A stretch of 64,000 bases of DNA from Paralvinella palmiformis. Taxonomy: Eukaryota; Annelida; Polychaeta; Terebellida; Alvinellidae. This document shows positions 1 through 12,503 of the stretch, piece by piece. A model generated the notes under the pieces. The model saw only the letters and a program-made list of their open reading frames with translations, searched no databases and was not told the DNA's origin. The translations under genes were made by a program, and so were the position numbers. The stretch is from assembly GCA_025642065.1 (NCBI GenBank), contig JAODUP010000675.1, positions 328,589 to 392,588 on the forward strand, in the 5' to 3' direction. Position 1 is the first letter of the stretch; each line of letters begins with the position of its first letter.

Positions 1-1090
1 AGGAATATTATTCATTTTAATCAAGAGTAAATATAATGACATAATGTCCAAATGTATAAAATCCAATTCACTATACCAACTTAAAAGCAGGCGACAACAT
101 CCCAATTAATGTAAAGGTAAAACATTATTTTCAACATACAATCACACAACGCCCTACAGACACCCAATAACACATGCGTATTTATGAAAACTTAATAGCC
201 GTACAAATATCTAATGGCTTAACAGTCTGGAGCTCGTGACCAGAGCAAAGCCCAAATCAGCTAACTCAATTTAGACATAATGAGGTTTTCAGGTGGAATA
301 ATATAGAATTTTGACAGCAGAGAAAGAAAGATAATGCTATGAGTGGTAAACGTGTGCGACACAGCTTATGTTGCTATGCCTTCATTGTCTGTCTATTCCT
401 TGTGTTTTAACATACAGTACAACACCTCGTTGAGACAACATCTGAATACTAATTGATAATTGATTACCTCACTAACGGCCAATCAGCCGTAGTAATTCAA
501 AGGTGGGGATAGTTATTTTCTGATGATACTTAGGGCAAACACACATACAATTTGATTGATGATCGCAGGAGCTATTGGATTATGCGTTACTTGTGATTAT
601 TAATAAAACAGGTGGAGATGCCATGAAGTGGACAGGACTTACTAAAAACTATGACGCAGCAGTTACATTAGAATTTGATTGGAAGATGCAATCTTTTAAT
701 CCGCTCTAACAATGAGGCAAATCAACAGCCCATTCATAAATAATTAGGTTAAATCATTTGGATGAATTTAGGTATGTACATTATACAGACTTGAAAATAA
801 ATATGGAATATAATTTTATTGTTTGTTATTTCTTACATAGAATTATGTTTTTCCAGCGAAAGTATCAGGAAATGTGACTTTTATGTATTTATCGATATAA
901 TTACCATATGGGGAATATATTGCTGCATTTGAAAGACTATGGGTATTATGGATCATGGTGAATATAATGAAATATGATTATTATTGCCAAAATGCTAAAT
1001 ATAGGATATATGGGGCCGTTAAGCAATGCATTACATAAAACAGGAATTAGTCAGGAAATCGACTTCAAACATTCTGATTATTTATAGTAT
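1..1090. other. Unassigned AT-rich DNA
   Basis: No ORF of note, RNA gene or clear repeat was recognised on either strand. The stretch ends just before the 3' end of the Tc1-like pseudogene. Confidence 0.5.
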
Positions 1091-1114
1091 TCCATGAGAC
1101 ACACTAATCACAGT

Positions 1115-2100
1115 TCAATATTTGGTATGGCCACCACGGGCATCGTACAGGGCTTGTACTCGTCGAGGTATGCTATCAATCAGGGTTGCCAGGGTTTGAA
1201 GGGGCAGAGCTTGCCATGCATCAATGACTGCCTGTCGCAATTCCGCCAGATTAGTAGGTTGGTTGACACTTGCATCCATGGTGCGTATTACTTCGGACCA
1301 CAAGTTCTCTATAGGATTCATACCCGGAGACACTGCAGGCCATTCCGTGTGTTCGATCCCTTTAGTTTCCATTAAATTGACCACTGTGCGAGCTCTTTGA
1401 GGTCTGGCATTGTCATCCTGGCACACAAAATTATGCCCAAGTGTCAGACGAGCAAATGGCAATAACTGTTCCTCCGGGATGTGTAGGTACTGGTACTGAT
1501 TCAGGTTTCCATCGACAATGTGAAGGTCACATTTTCCACCCCATATGGTAACTCCACCGTCCATTGCTTGGACTCTAGGTACGATGCAACCTTCACTGTT
1601 GGCCTCATGGTGCTGTGTGCGGATCCGAATACGACCATCTATCCGGTAAAGCAGGAATCTGGATTCATCGCTGAAGATGACATGCTGCCAATGTCCTGGT
1701 CGCCAGCGTAGATAGTTTCTAACCCAATCCATACGCGCTTGTCGATGTCTTTGCAACAATAAAAGTTTATTCAGAGGTCTCCTGGGGATATAACCTGCAC
1801 GGATCAATCGCAGATTCACTCCCATTCTGGATACAGCGGTATTAGTGAACAGTAATAACTCAGCACGAAGGGTGTTTGCTGACTTGGTACGCCCATTTCG
1901 GCACAAACGTACCAGACAATGGTCTTCTCTTTCTGTTGTCTTACGAGGTCTATCCAGGTCTATTATTGTCCAGGTCTATCTCTGGGTTTGGGTACGACCA
2001 TCTCACGATTTATCTTAAGCACCTTTTAGACTGTTCCCTGTGCTATCCTAAGACCTTGGGCAATGCCCTCCTGTTTGGAACCCATACGCCACTTGGCAAG
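1115..2100 (-). pseudogene. Tc1/mariner (DD34E) transposase pseudogene
   Basis: A transposase of this type cuts and pastes its own DNA element by a DDE-type reaction in the nucleus. The open part (1115-1906, 263 codons) holds the catalytic domain: VIFSDESRF with the first Asp, FVCQDDNARP with the second, and WPAVSPGMNPIENLW with the Glu, with 34 residues between the last two. Further upstream on the same strand the reading GRPRKTT-like (D-R-P-R-K-T-T-E-R-E-D) and an earlier helix-turn-helix-like stretch (KQEGIAQGLRIAQGTV) show the DNA-binding domain. That part is broken: a TAA at 2026-2028 follows GTV, and a short duplicated GATAGACCTGGA near 1950-1985 shifts the frame. The ATG at 1906 is therefore internal. 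I could not identify terminal inverted repeats. The family call is firm; the copy cannot be autonomous as read. Confidence 0.9.
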
Positions 2101-2483
2101 AACTCATCGATACCTTCTTTCATTAAAATAAAGGACCATGATGTCAAGAAAGTTGCCAAAACATTTCAGCAAATTCCGCCGGCATGCCCGTGTACAACTA
2201 GAGATATCAATAGCTTTACCACCTTATTTATAGAGCCTCAGATTTCTCGCCACATGGACCTTTGGTGTTTGATTGTCCATCAACTCACTCAAAACAATAC
2301 CAGGTGTTGAAAACGTATGCCAAAATACTCGGCATGTATCAATGATTATGCTGATACCTCTGAACAGGTGCTAAATACTAACCAACTGGTCGTATTATGC
2401 TGTTCCTCAAAAGAATGCAACGGATAAAAAATATATTCCATATTCATTTTCATGTCTATGCATTACATTACCATGTATTTGAA

Positions 2484-2571
<88 letters not shown>

Positions 2572-2575
2572 TATT
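2484..2575. repeat. (ATT)n microsatellite
   Basis: Nearly pure ATT array of about 90 bp. It could be the tail of an old LINE, as at 24407-24436, but I see no matching 3' UTR beside it. Confidence 0.95.
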
Positions 2576-2916
2576 GATGAGTAACATTTGTTTTTAACTT
2601 GTACTAGACATAAGGCTCAAATTTTTCGTTGTTGCATTTCTTTCAGTAAAAATCTTCATCATTCAATGAAGCTACATTTGAGTTGTCTTATGTTACCTTA
2701 CGGTCACATATCACAGGTCCCAATGATGACCGCATTACAGGTATTGCAATGTAGTTAAGTTAGCGAATTTTAACCTATGCCTATTTTTATATTTGTCAAG
2801 CGAAATTAATTAATTTGTGCATCATAAATTGTCACTTAGTATATTTATCTACCAATCATTCTCCATTTACTATAATGTTATCTACATCATTTATCTTGTA
2901 ATATTATTATCTATTA

Positions 2917-3020
<104 letters not shown>

Positions 3021-3040
3021 GAACCAAAGTTCTGGCCCAT

Positions 3041-3194
3041 TTTGGTTCCAGTATATTGGTGAATTTCAAATTTCTAATTCAAATTCAAATTCCATTTGTT
3101 TTTAAATAATGATTAGAAATTCAAATTCCAGAGTTGGAATTAGAATTGGCCATCATTTCCAATTCCATAATTGAATTGACCCCATGTTTGGTAC
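3041..3194. mobile_element. hAT-like miniature element with 8-bp target duplication
   Basis: The core (3049-3186, 138 bp) begins CAGTATATTGG and ends GAATTGACCCCATG. It is built of AATTC/GAATT words in both orientations, giving degenerate inverted termini. It is flanked by TTTGGTTC (3041-3048) and TTTGGTAC (3187-3194), which match at 7 of 8 positions. An 8-bp target duplication and CAG-like ends followed by TTGGGG-like sequence are typical of the hAT superfamily. A partial relative of the right end lies at 62456-62487. No coding capacity. The superfamily assignment is inferred from ends and duplication length only. Confidence 0.6.
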
Positions 3195-4799
3195 TAACCA
3201 CAACAACTACTGCACAACCATGATCAGGAGAACAGAATACTGGAACCTGAGCTTATCCACCATTAGTGTACATGGAACCTCGAACAAGATCAATTTCTTT
3301 ACAGCAATTGTTCCCGCCTAACATATGGTTCAAACCTATGACCAGAAGTTTAAACAAAAGCAACTAGTATTTTACCGAAATATGTATTCTTCTGGTTTCA
3401 TCGGGCAGACATAAAATGTTCTTTATCAATATATATATATGACTTTTCACGATTGGTGCTTTGTGATTTGAAATTAGCTTTTTGTGAGTTCAACTTAATT
3501 AAACCGTCGAAATTAAAAACGTTCATAAACACCAAAGAACTTTAAACAATTTTGTTTTGGTTCGGAAATCTCAATGAATGACTGGCCAGACATTTCTAAT
3601 TATTTCTGAACCTTTGCCTATGCGTTTCGAGTATAAGTTAATATGCCCTAAAGACACTTATTTTTACAATTTCGTAATCACCAGACTATTGGAGTGTGGT
3701 ATTTTATTTCTTGAGCTTTACGAGTAAAAGATATATGAAGTGTGACAGACAGAATATTCTCAGGTCAGTATAATGCCAACATTTTCCAAATGAAGAAATA
3801 ACTTTTCTGCGCCCCTTTACAAACCTTGGGCACATGCAGGGAAACATATTAAAGCTAACTTTCCTAGTCCTTCCTGGAAGAAACATATCCCCAGGAGCAT
3901 CTTGAGAAAGACTAAGCTGCAGCTTCCTGGACTCTAACTCTAGCTATATGAGATTTACCGATTCTACCAGGTCACATTTTAAAGGTGCATTCATAGCTGA
4001 TAACAAAATATCACATTCTATGAGCTTACTCGGGATAACATGTTCCGATGATGATACAACAACAGTAGTGTTCAAAATAGAAATGGAAGAAATATTCAGT
4101 TGTTTGCAAGTTTAAAATTAATACTTCGTTCATTAAACAAATATGAGATTAGTGATGATACAACAAAGTTAGGTGTTCAAAATGCAAATTCACAAATCAC
4201 ACAACTGGGTAACAAAAAACAAACAAGAACAAACCAGTAAATATAAATATATCGGTAATTCAGCTAAAATATTGTTTATAAAAACAATCACAAATTGCTA
4301 CGACGTGCAATAGATAACGCAATATACATTTAAATAATGATAAGTAGGATCAATTCAGACAAGGCTACAAAATGTAACAGGTACTTAATGGTATTTCCAG
4401 TTAAACCCAAATCAATTAATTCGTATGTCTATATTATCGCCCATCATGATAATATTACGTATGAGATATTGGTGAACACTACACAAAAGAAAAGAAACTG
4501 TAGCAAAAGTTGACAGAGTGAGGGATCCCGGATGAAGACCCATTTTACCTGTATTTCATTATAAGGCATTCAATACCCAGCACAACATAAATTCTATACT
4601 TTCAACATATATTTATTAGCACAATGTTACAATGAAACCAGGAATGGCCCAAGACAAAATAAAGATATACTGGAGGAAATTGGGGTTAATAAAACGATTC
4701 GGACGTAAACAAAATATTTGCCAACCTCAGCACCTCTCTTGTCAGTTTAATGTCCAACAAATATCTATCGACTGACTTTGTGGCCTTCGCCTGGCTGGC
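3195..4799. other. Unassigned AT-rich DNA
   Basis: No recognisable gene or element. A poly-C tract lies at about 4807-4824, just inside the neighbouring ORF. Confidence 0.45.
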
Positions 4800-5342
4800 T
4801 CACATTACCCCCCCCCCTCCCCCCGTCCCTGGTATAGATATATGGTAGCCAGTTGAAGTGAAAGAACATACCAATATGATTGTAACAACCCTCATCCCAT
4901 AATGCATTTGAAATATCAAAACCTTAACATAATCAATGATAATCAATGTATCCACTGATCTGTCATTATAATTCTCAGTACCACCACTATTCATTTTCAA
5001 AATAACAGAGTTACTTGGCCACAGTACGACATTCTTCATACCTTCATAATCTTTTGCAACTGAAATACGTCGTGCGAAGCACATTGGCAACACGAACTCG
5101 GCAATTGATCTATTAATAACTGCGGTTATCTGTAGAGGAACGTAATCTATATATTTCTTCAAATTCCAAGTAGGCAATCGATCTTTGGCAGATCGATTTA
5201 TTGGAAACGTGGTATTTGGGATTTCACGTATTACAGTACTACCAAAATGGTTGTTTTCTACATGCAAAATCGGAACTTTGTTAGCTAAAGCTTTAACAGA
5301 GGAAACATGTAGCAGATGTACATTCAAATTATTGTTCATCAA
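4800..5342 (-). CDS. Unidentified 180-codon ORF, possibly an element relic
   Basis: An uninterrupted frame of this length is unusual in DNA this rich in A+T, where I roughly estimate a stop about every 14 codons by chance. I do not recognise the product. It has no signal peptide and no clear catalytic motif. The middle (PLQITAVINRSIAEFVLP) faintly resembles the stretch before the reverse transcriptase fingers of some LINEs, but the usual NYRPIS-like motif does not follow. The last residues are a glycine run made by the poly-C tract. The ATG choice is arbitrary. It may be a decayed element fragment, an exon or chance. Confidence 0.25.
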   Translation of the reverse strand: MMNNNLNVHLLHVSSVKALANKVPILHVENNHFGSTVIREIPNTTFPINRSAKDRLPTWNLKKYIDYVPLQITAVINRSIAEFVLPMCFARRISVAKDYEGMKNVVLWPSNSVILKMNSGGTENYNDRSVDTLIIIDYVKVLIFQMHYGMRVVTIILVCSFTSTGYHISIPGTGGGGGVM

Positions 5343-6016
5343 TATCCATGTTAGTTTTAGTAGTTCATTTGATCTTTTTCACCATATACTAGCAGTGTTG
5401 AATCGGGACCCTAATTGTTTGGATACGACTAAATAGTTCTTACCGGGTCTTCTTTGCATTCATCTCACAATTCTTATCAGGTGTAAACATATCTGGCAAC
5501 CAAGTAGCTTTAATCCCAACGTAATGGTTCTTAAACACAATAATGTGTAGTAATCGATAATAACTCTACTAATGATGAATTGATTGTTCACGTTTATTCA
5601 AGAGCTTAGACATCTATAACTTATCTAACAATGCAGAAATATGTATCCAACATTAAATTATGAGTGTGAGCCATGATAGTGTCGAAAAAGTGAACTTTGT
5701 TGCTAATCGCACAGAGATCACAAACAAATTGAAAACCTAGCATTAGATAACGCAATACTCTGTTGTTGGCGAACTCTACCTGTGGCATTCTTTGCGAGTT
5801 AAGCAATTAGCATTGTAATTACATTTATGAGAGTATAATATACTTCAAAACCTTCGCGTAACTAATTTATCGGTATTCAATCCTTTGATATCAGTAGTTA
5901 AATATACAAAATAGGTGTTTAGTCATGTTGTTTAGAAAAAAAGTTATGTCTCTTTTTAAACTATAACTGTAACTTTACAAATAGTAAAGTTGAATGGTAT
6001 TGAGTTAAACAAAACA

Positions 6017-6086
<70 letters not shown>

Positions 6087-7334
6087 ATTTTTTTTTCACA
6101 TCCCTCAGACTTACTTACAAAATCGATAAAACGTGTACCATTATAACTAATTTATGATTGGTGATATATACATATGTTCCGGGCCATATTTCAGGGGAGA
6201 CTAATGTATCTATTTCTTGTAACACATCATGACCGGCCAGCTTTGGAGTCATTTCGTAAACAAATCAGATCGTGTAACGGTAGGTTATACCATGAACATT
6301 CCAGTTCGCACCCCAGACATATCAATGTTTACATGGTTTTTATCAGTTTGTACTTGTAGAGTATAATTTTATCTACCTCAACATATATCCAGTACAACCC
6401 ACAGTTAATACTCTTTTGGTTCAGAACGTTTACAGTATGAACAACTGACATCGCACCCTTAACCCTTTCGAAGTTATTATTTATTCCAGGATTAAACATT
6501 TAGAGAACACGCTAATATAGATACCTTAACATCATCAAGTAAATGGCTTATTATATGTAATTAATATATGTATTTCCTTACCACAGCCCTAGCTGATATA
6601 TGACGATAAGTAAAATAAAGAAATGCAAGAGATGGATATATACATTTAGAAGGCCACACAGTAACGGTAAGATTGAGAATAGCCCAATAGCGAACTGGTT
6701 CACTGTTAGCTAGATAATTAATGTTACTAGTATTTAACCCCGAGTTCATTATAATAAACAACTATGTTAATGCCAAATTAACGGTCACCGTTCACGAATT
6801 CACCATCCTCTGCGACAATGAACATGGCAAAGTGTTGAAACGGTGGTTTCCTAATAAATCTCGAACACTTGAACTCTACGAGACCTGAAGTCAGCATTAT
6901 CATTAGTAGCAGTCAGGATTCACTGCCCACAGTAATTGTCTAACATATATCACGAGGTAAACAAGGACAAAATGTTCTGTTAAGCTAACTAGATACTATG
7001 CCAAACCGTACGTCCTTCTTTTAGGATGAAGTATAAGAAGCTGAAATGTAAGCATAGTTCTCAGCATGTTTATTATATTATATCAGATGTTCCATTATCT
7101 TAGCATGTGAAGGAATATATATTTAACATATTCAAGATGACTATTTGTTTCTATTAATGCTGTTAAGTTAATTTGTATTTGCTCGTTTGTGTATGACTTC
7201 ATAGATGATATCACTTACTTCATATTATTGTTCACATACAGAATGATTGACAAACCCTTCAAAGCGAAAGTTATATTCTTGGACAGCTACTGTTTACTCT
7301 ATAAGACACAGCTCTAAGATCTCTCATATGCAGC
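5343..7334. other. Unassigned AT-rich DNA around a (TA)n array
   Basis: Apart from the TA array at 6016-6088, no gene, RNA or repeat family was recognised. Confidence 0.45.
6016..6088. repeat. (TA)n microsatellite, interrupted
   Basis: TA array broken twice by ATTATA and followed by a short T-run. Confidence 0.95.
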
Positions 7335-8035
7335 CACAAATTAGACGATCATTTATATGCAGCTGACACTCAAGTTTACATACCTTTATCTACAGCAGAT
7401 ACATATTGTTCTCTTACTCAGCAAGGTGACTGTATCGGTGATATATCTGGCTGGATTAGATACAATAATCTTAGGTTTAATGCAAACAAAACAGATTTCA
7501 TTATTATTGGTACATCCGGACAACGCAGCAAATATACTCGTTTCTTTTCTACACCCATATTTAATTATAGCATCATACCGTAACCGACTGTACGTAATCT
7601 TTATATTACATTTGATAACGATTTTAATTTCAGAAAATATTTCTCTCTGATATGTCGCTACTGCTTCTACCATATTCGTGACCTTTATTTATCTTAAATT
7701 CGTTATTAGTAAGATTGATAACTGCAACTCTATTCTTGATAGCATTGCATCTAAGGATATTCTAATACTTCAGGGTGTCCAGAGCTGATTAGCTAGTGTT
7801 GTTACACGAGCTCCTCAGTTTTTCCATTGTGTGCCACTCCTAAAACCTCTTAGTTGGCTCCCTGTTCAATCTCACATCATTTTCAAACTATGTAAAATTG
7901 CCTATCAAAATCTTTCTTCCGTAGAACATTCGTATCTCTATGTTCGTGCTTTCTCTAACACCCAAGCCCATTGATTTCCTTCAATCTGGTTTTCACTTGT
8001 TGTCTGCTTCTCAGGTTTAAACTCATGCTGGCAGT
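7335..8035 (+). pseudogene. CR1/L2-like LINE relic (reverse transcriptase C-terminal part)
   Basis: The plus strand reads HLYAADTQVYIPLST, followed by a region like other LINEs of this group: DISGWIRYNNLRFNANKTDF, then after a stop and frame change VTRAPQFFHCVPLLKPLSWL and an LPV/SHIIFKLCKIAYQ segment. This is the end of the palm, the thumb and the tail of a non-LTR retrotransposon reverse transcriptase. The catalytic YADD is changed to YAAD. Several stops and shifts interrupt it. No endonuclease, earlier RT blocks or 3' tail are visible, so the copy is truncated and dead. CR1, L2 and Rex1 cannot be told apart from this piece. Confidence 0.75.
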
Positions 8036-8898
8036 CTTTAACTATTATTAAATATTAAAATGCATAATTAAATTAGTAAAATAAAGAAATGTAGGGTTTC
8101 CTCTAGTAACAGTATGTGAAAGATATTTCCTTTGTGTGTTTAGGTGTCCTGTAGTGTTGGATGACTGCAATGCATATACAGATTTATAATTACTATCTCT
8201 ATAAAGCAGGAAAGAACAGAACGAAATGACATTTATTAAGACATATGATTACATTGAGATATAGGAATAACTGATAGATTTGATGAATGAAATGAGCGTG
8301 AAGGTTAAAGATGTATTGCATATGTATTGCTTTGGACATGTTTGGGTCAACTAAACTATTAGTGATGCGAAATTATCTTAGAGCTCTTAAAGTTACTGGT
8401 ATGAGAATGCGTGTCAGAAAACTGGTCTATTAGTATTAATTCAATATCAATGTAATTTGCATATGGCCAATTCAAATTTTCCCTACAATTACAGTCTTAC
8501 CAAGCGTACAAATGTTAAAAGTAATATAAAATGCTTTAGCTAATTGGGATATTGAGAGATTTAAAGGTATATTGCCAATAACTGAAAGAAGATGCATGCT
8601 TTTTGTCAATAACGGTTTTCTTTTAAAAGTCATTTCATATATATCTGTCCCTCGCACCATCACCCCATATCCACCTAACGACAAAGCATCCTGCGTGATT
8701 ACTATTTTAATGTATTTTGTGCTGTAATGTCTTGCAATGACAAATAATTAAATATGAATCTGCCAACATATGATTACTATGCTCTATATATTCATAACAT
8801 GTTCAACGGGGTGTAATTGGTTAATCACTTATTTTTACAATTGTGCAAATATGTTATATAATGTGCGTCAGACCTCTCAATTACACTATACACTTATT

Positions 8899-8964
<66 letters not shown>

Positions 8965-10640
8965 CATAACTATCCCGAAAGCAAATACAGGCTGAATAGC
9001 TTAGACTACTAAATTTTGACCAGAGCAATAATTTTCCATCTAGTATAACATGCAAATTTAAATAATTGTTATGCATGCTTAACATTATATTTGCATTTGT
9101 CAAACTTCGAAAAAGTTTTTATTGTCATCTACCTATAGCAACTCTAATAACAATACACTGAAATTAACAAACATATTTAATATTTAATGCAGCTACTTAA
9201 TGCAACTACTTATTACATGTATATTATAGTATGACATAATATTGAAGAAAACAAAACCACTTTTAAAGTTACTTTAATGTAAGAAATTATGTCGCTTACA
9301 CATACAACCTATAGCTATATCGACTTCAAAGAAATCCATTGCAGTTCATGTGAATACAAATAGGACTCAGTAACTACCATGATATGATCTCGTTAATTTG
9401 AATATAATACTATACTTTAGAATTGGCTCATTATTGAATTCCGACATTGTTGATGCTTTTAGGTATATTTCTAAATAAAAGCCAATTGTCCTAATATTTA
9501 AATAATCCCAATTATTCTAGTAACAAGACCAGTTGCTTGTCTTTTATAGTTATTACCCAGTAATTAAATAACAGCACGTACATAAATATATAAAGAACGC
9601 CTTAGCCAGGATAGCAAATTAAGTAAATTAATGGTGATAGCTGAATTAATGGCATCTTTCTTTGGTGGCATAGTTCAATAATTAATTAGTATAGGTTTAG
9701 AGGGCAAAATGTAGCTATTAATGTTTTGGAGTTACACTATTTGTTTTCAAATCTTATATCTTAGAACTTTATTACTGACTCGGGATTAAAGTAACCTTTG
9801 TTACTTTTATATTTCTGAAATTCTACGTAACTTTCTTACAACCCATCTTGAATGATGCAATTAGCATCGATAATTTAGTAATACATATTCCCCATCTTTA
9901 TAATGTTGCATATGTTGTCAAGAATTAATGAATTATTTATGTATTGAGATGTTCGTTTCTGTTCCCGTAACAAAGCTCTGATATTTACAATTTCTACTTA
10001 AATATTTCAGCATAAATGCTACTCTGCTGAATTTGCTCATAACCGTAAGATACGGGACAATTACCATGGCAGTAACAGATTATTAATGGGGCTAATCGCA
10101 GAAGAAATTGTGTCACGTCAACCGTTATCATTTGCATGTTTATTAACTACGATGTAAAAACATTCTATACAGTTTATATCCAATTATAAATATACATATT
10201 TGGTATACCTATTAAATACGTGACGGTCAAGTTAGCAGTTCACCTCAATTTACTTATCTAAACTGGTATGAAGATAACAAGAAAATGTGTTTTACTTCAC
10301 TAAATAGAATTAGTAGTCTTATCAAAAGTCATTTATCCAGAAACATATTTGTGTATCTAAAAAGATAGCGAAATAAATGCACATTTGAATAATTATTAAT
10401 ATCAATTCAGAAATATCTAGGATTAACGGACTAAACTTTGCGTAAAGCCTATCCTCTTTTATTTTAGGACAATAAATCTCAACGAATACTGTATCTACAT
10501 ATCTCTACCGAAAGTTTATTCCCAATGTTACGTTTTACCAATATAGCCATGAAACAGCTCGAATTGGCAATGCTTCATTACAAATGAAAACAAAAACACC
10601 ATAACTTGAATGTGATTTGTACATAACTGCCTGCCTGGAA
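8036..10640. other. Unassigned AT-rich DNA
   Basis: Contains the (ATT)n array at 8904-8964. No gene or element was recognised in the rest. Confidence 0.45.
8904..8964. repeat. (ATT)n microsatellite
   Basis: Pure ATT array of about 60 bp. Confidence 0.95.
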
Positions 10641-10659
10641 TAATTAATATTATGCATCT

Positions 10660-11466
10660 ACTAATTTATGGCGGAGCATGACACAAACCTGATGGCAGAG
10701 CTGAGACGAATGGTGATCAGTATGCGGCAGGCTATAGTAACGGTCAACCGGATTGCCATATAGATGAATATCAAACGAAGAACAGTTTCTTGGGTATGTC
10801 AGAGGTTCATACAGAATGGCATTTATGCTGTGAGGGTCTGATCTGGACAACCTAAGAAGACCACACGCCGGGAAAATAGGACCCTGAAACGTGTTGAGCA
10901 GGAACAACGATTCATGTCCTTGCCGAATAGGCAAAGTGGTTTCGCAGTCAACTGCCAGGAGAAGGATTCATAGCAGGTCTCTGTATAGAACAGTCATGAT
11001 AATGAAATATCTAGTTGATCCAAACAACAAAGGTGCTGGAATCTGGTTGTGTTCCACAGTTACACAATGGAACAAACAAGATAACTTATCCAGAATTGTC
11101 TTTTCACGTGAATCGAGATTTAATTTTGGCTTTAATGGTGGATGAATGAGGATAAGGCGGAAGAATTGGAAAGATGTGTTTCTTACTTTGGAGTTGGAGA
11201 ATTAATCATCATAGGTGGTAATATGAAAAATACTGATTATACTGATAAAATATTGCGGATTTAATTAGTAATATGCTTGGAGATGTCTTGATTCCATTTA
11301 TATTCCAATACTTCAATGCGTCATTGCATACTGCGCCTAATGTGCAGAGCTTATTAGATGAACATAATGTCCTGGTGATCTGGTGGCCTGCTCAGTCACC
11401 TGGCCACAATGTAATCAAGAATGTCTGGAGTATTTTTCAGATTAGGGTCATGAGAGATCGTCTTTA
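10660..11466 (+). pseudogene. Tc1-like transposase relic, catalytic triad lost
   Basis: Most of a transposase can be followed across several frames. The helix-turn-helix region reads RTVSWVCQRFIQNG and then SGQPKKTTRRENRTLKRV. Next come the linker RRRIHSRSLYRT (ORF 10891-11145) and the catalytic domain. All three catalytic positions are altered: the FSDESRF motif reads FSRESRF (Asp to Arg), the usual QQDNASLHTA reads QYFNASLHTA (Asp lost), and the PIENVW-type motif reads VIKNVW (Glu to Lys). The spacing between the last two positions is still 34 residues. The last part is open at 11273-11467. It is a different, older Tc1-like lineage from the copy at 1115-2100. Termini were not found. Confidence 0.8.
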
Positions 11467-11778
11467 ACTAAATTAGAATTGCCCGTTTAGAGGATGGGGA
11501 TATATTTTATTTTCCTTGCAGGTGATTCTGGACATTCTCGAAAACGGTTGTTGTTACCTAAGATGTGTGCTTTACTAAAGAAGTAGTTTTTTTTAGCTTA
11601 GATAACTCTGAAGTTTATTCAACGTGCCATGCATGCAATCGTATTATGTACACATAAAACAATTCCGATTTCATTACTTTAGCTCTATGGCCATAATAAT
11701 GCATTCTCTCTCTACCCGGCTATCAGCCATTATATGTTCAATTTGCCCATTACTTCCCTATCGTTAGACCAAAACCAA

Positions 11779-11781
<3 letters not shown>

Positions 11782-11842
<61 letters not shown>

Positions 11843-11861
11843 TATATGTATATATATATAA
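11782..11861. repeat. (TA)n microsatellite
   Basis: TA array with two small interruptions near the right end (TACATA, TGTATA). Confidence 0.95.
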
Positions 11862-11963
11862 TAAATTTTAAAAGGCCCCCCAAAAATTGGGCAAACATGG
11901 TCGGGAAGGAGGTGGCACTTAAAGAAATTTTTTTTTTAAAAAAAAATCCTTATCGCATGTTAT

Positions 11964-11985
11964 TATATATATATATATATATATA

Positions 11986-12026
<41 letters not shown>
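11964..12026. repeat. (TA)n microsatellite
   Basis: Second TA array, interrupted once by TTTT. The DNA between and after the two arrays is full of homopolymer runs. Confidence 0.95.
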
Positions 12027-12030
<4 letters not shown>

Positions 12031-12120
12031 ATAATATATAAAAAGATACAAAATTTTTAAAAAAAAAGTTCCCAAATTTTTTAAAAAGGGTTTGTCACTT
12101 GCAATTTGTCACTGTATTAC

Positions 12121-12503
12121 TGTAAGTCATATAAGCAGATATTTTATATTAACTGGCGTTGTTTTCATATGGTAAAGCCCAAAATAGTTACACGGCCAGC
12201 AATTATGAATGGTTTCTTTGTGACATCGTCGTTTTAGCTACAGCACCAAACGACCCTCATTGGCCAGGAGGCTGATAACAAGCAGCCAATTAAATTAACG
12301 CATGCTTTGGTGAACATAAACAAGTGTACATGTTGGCCGCTGGTCGACATACGGAATGATAAATGTGGGCACTAGACGGAGATCAAAGTTCGAAGAACGG
12401 AGTTGGGAGGTGGTCGAGTCATGGAAGAAACATATAATGTCAAACCAAAGAAATAACATGACTGTAAAATGTAGTACATTGACAAGGCGGTCAAATTACA
12501 TAT
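12121..12503 (+). repeat. Dispersed repeat family R1, copy 1
   Basis: Shares about 380 bp of clear but diverged similarity, in the same orientation, with 61258-61627. Matching blocks include AGTCATATAAGCAG versus AGTCATATAAACAG, CAGCCAATTAAATTAACGCA versus CAGCCAGTTAAATTAACGCA, and GGAGATCAAAG versus AGAGATCAAAG. No coding capacity, inverted ends or poly-A tail are evident. It could be a non-autonomous transposon or a LINE UTR. Confidence 0.8.

Noticed and set aside
1876..2310. 144-codon plus-strand frame
   Set aside because: Antisense to the broken N-terminal part of the Tc1-like transposase.
10650..10934. 94-codon minus-strand frame
   Set aside because: Antisense to the DNA-binding region of the Tc1-like relic.
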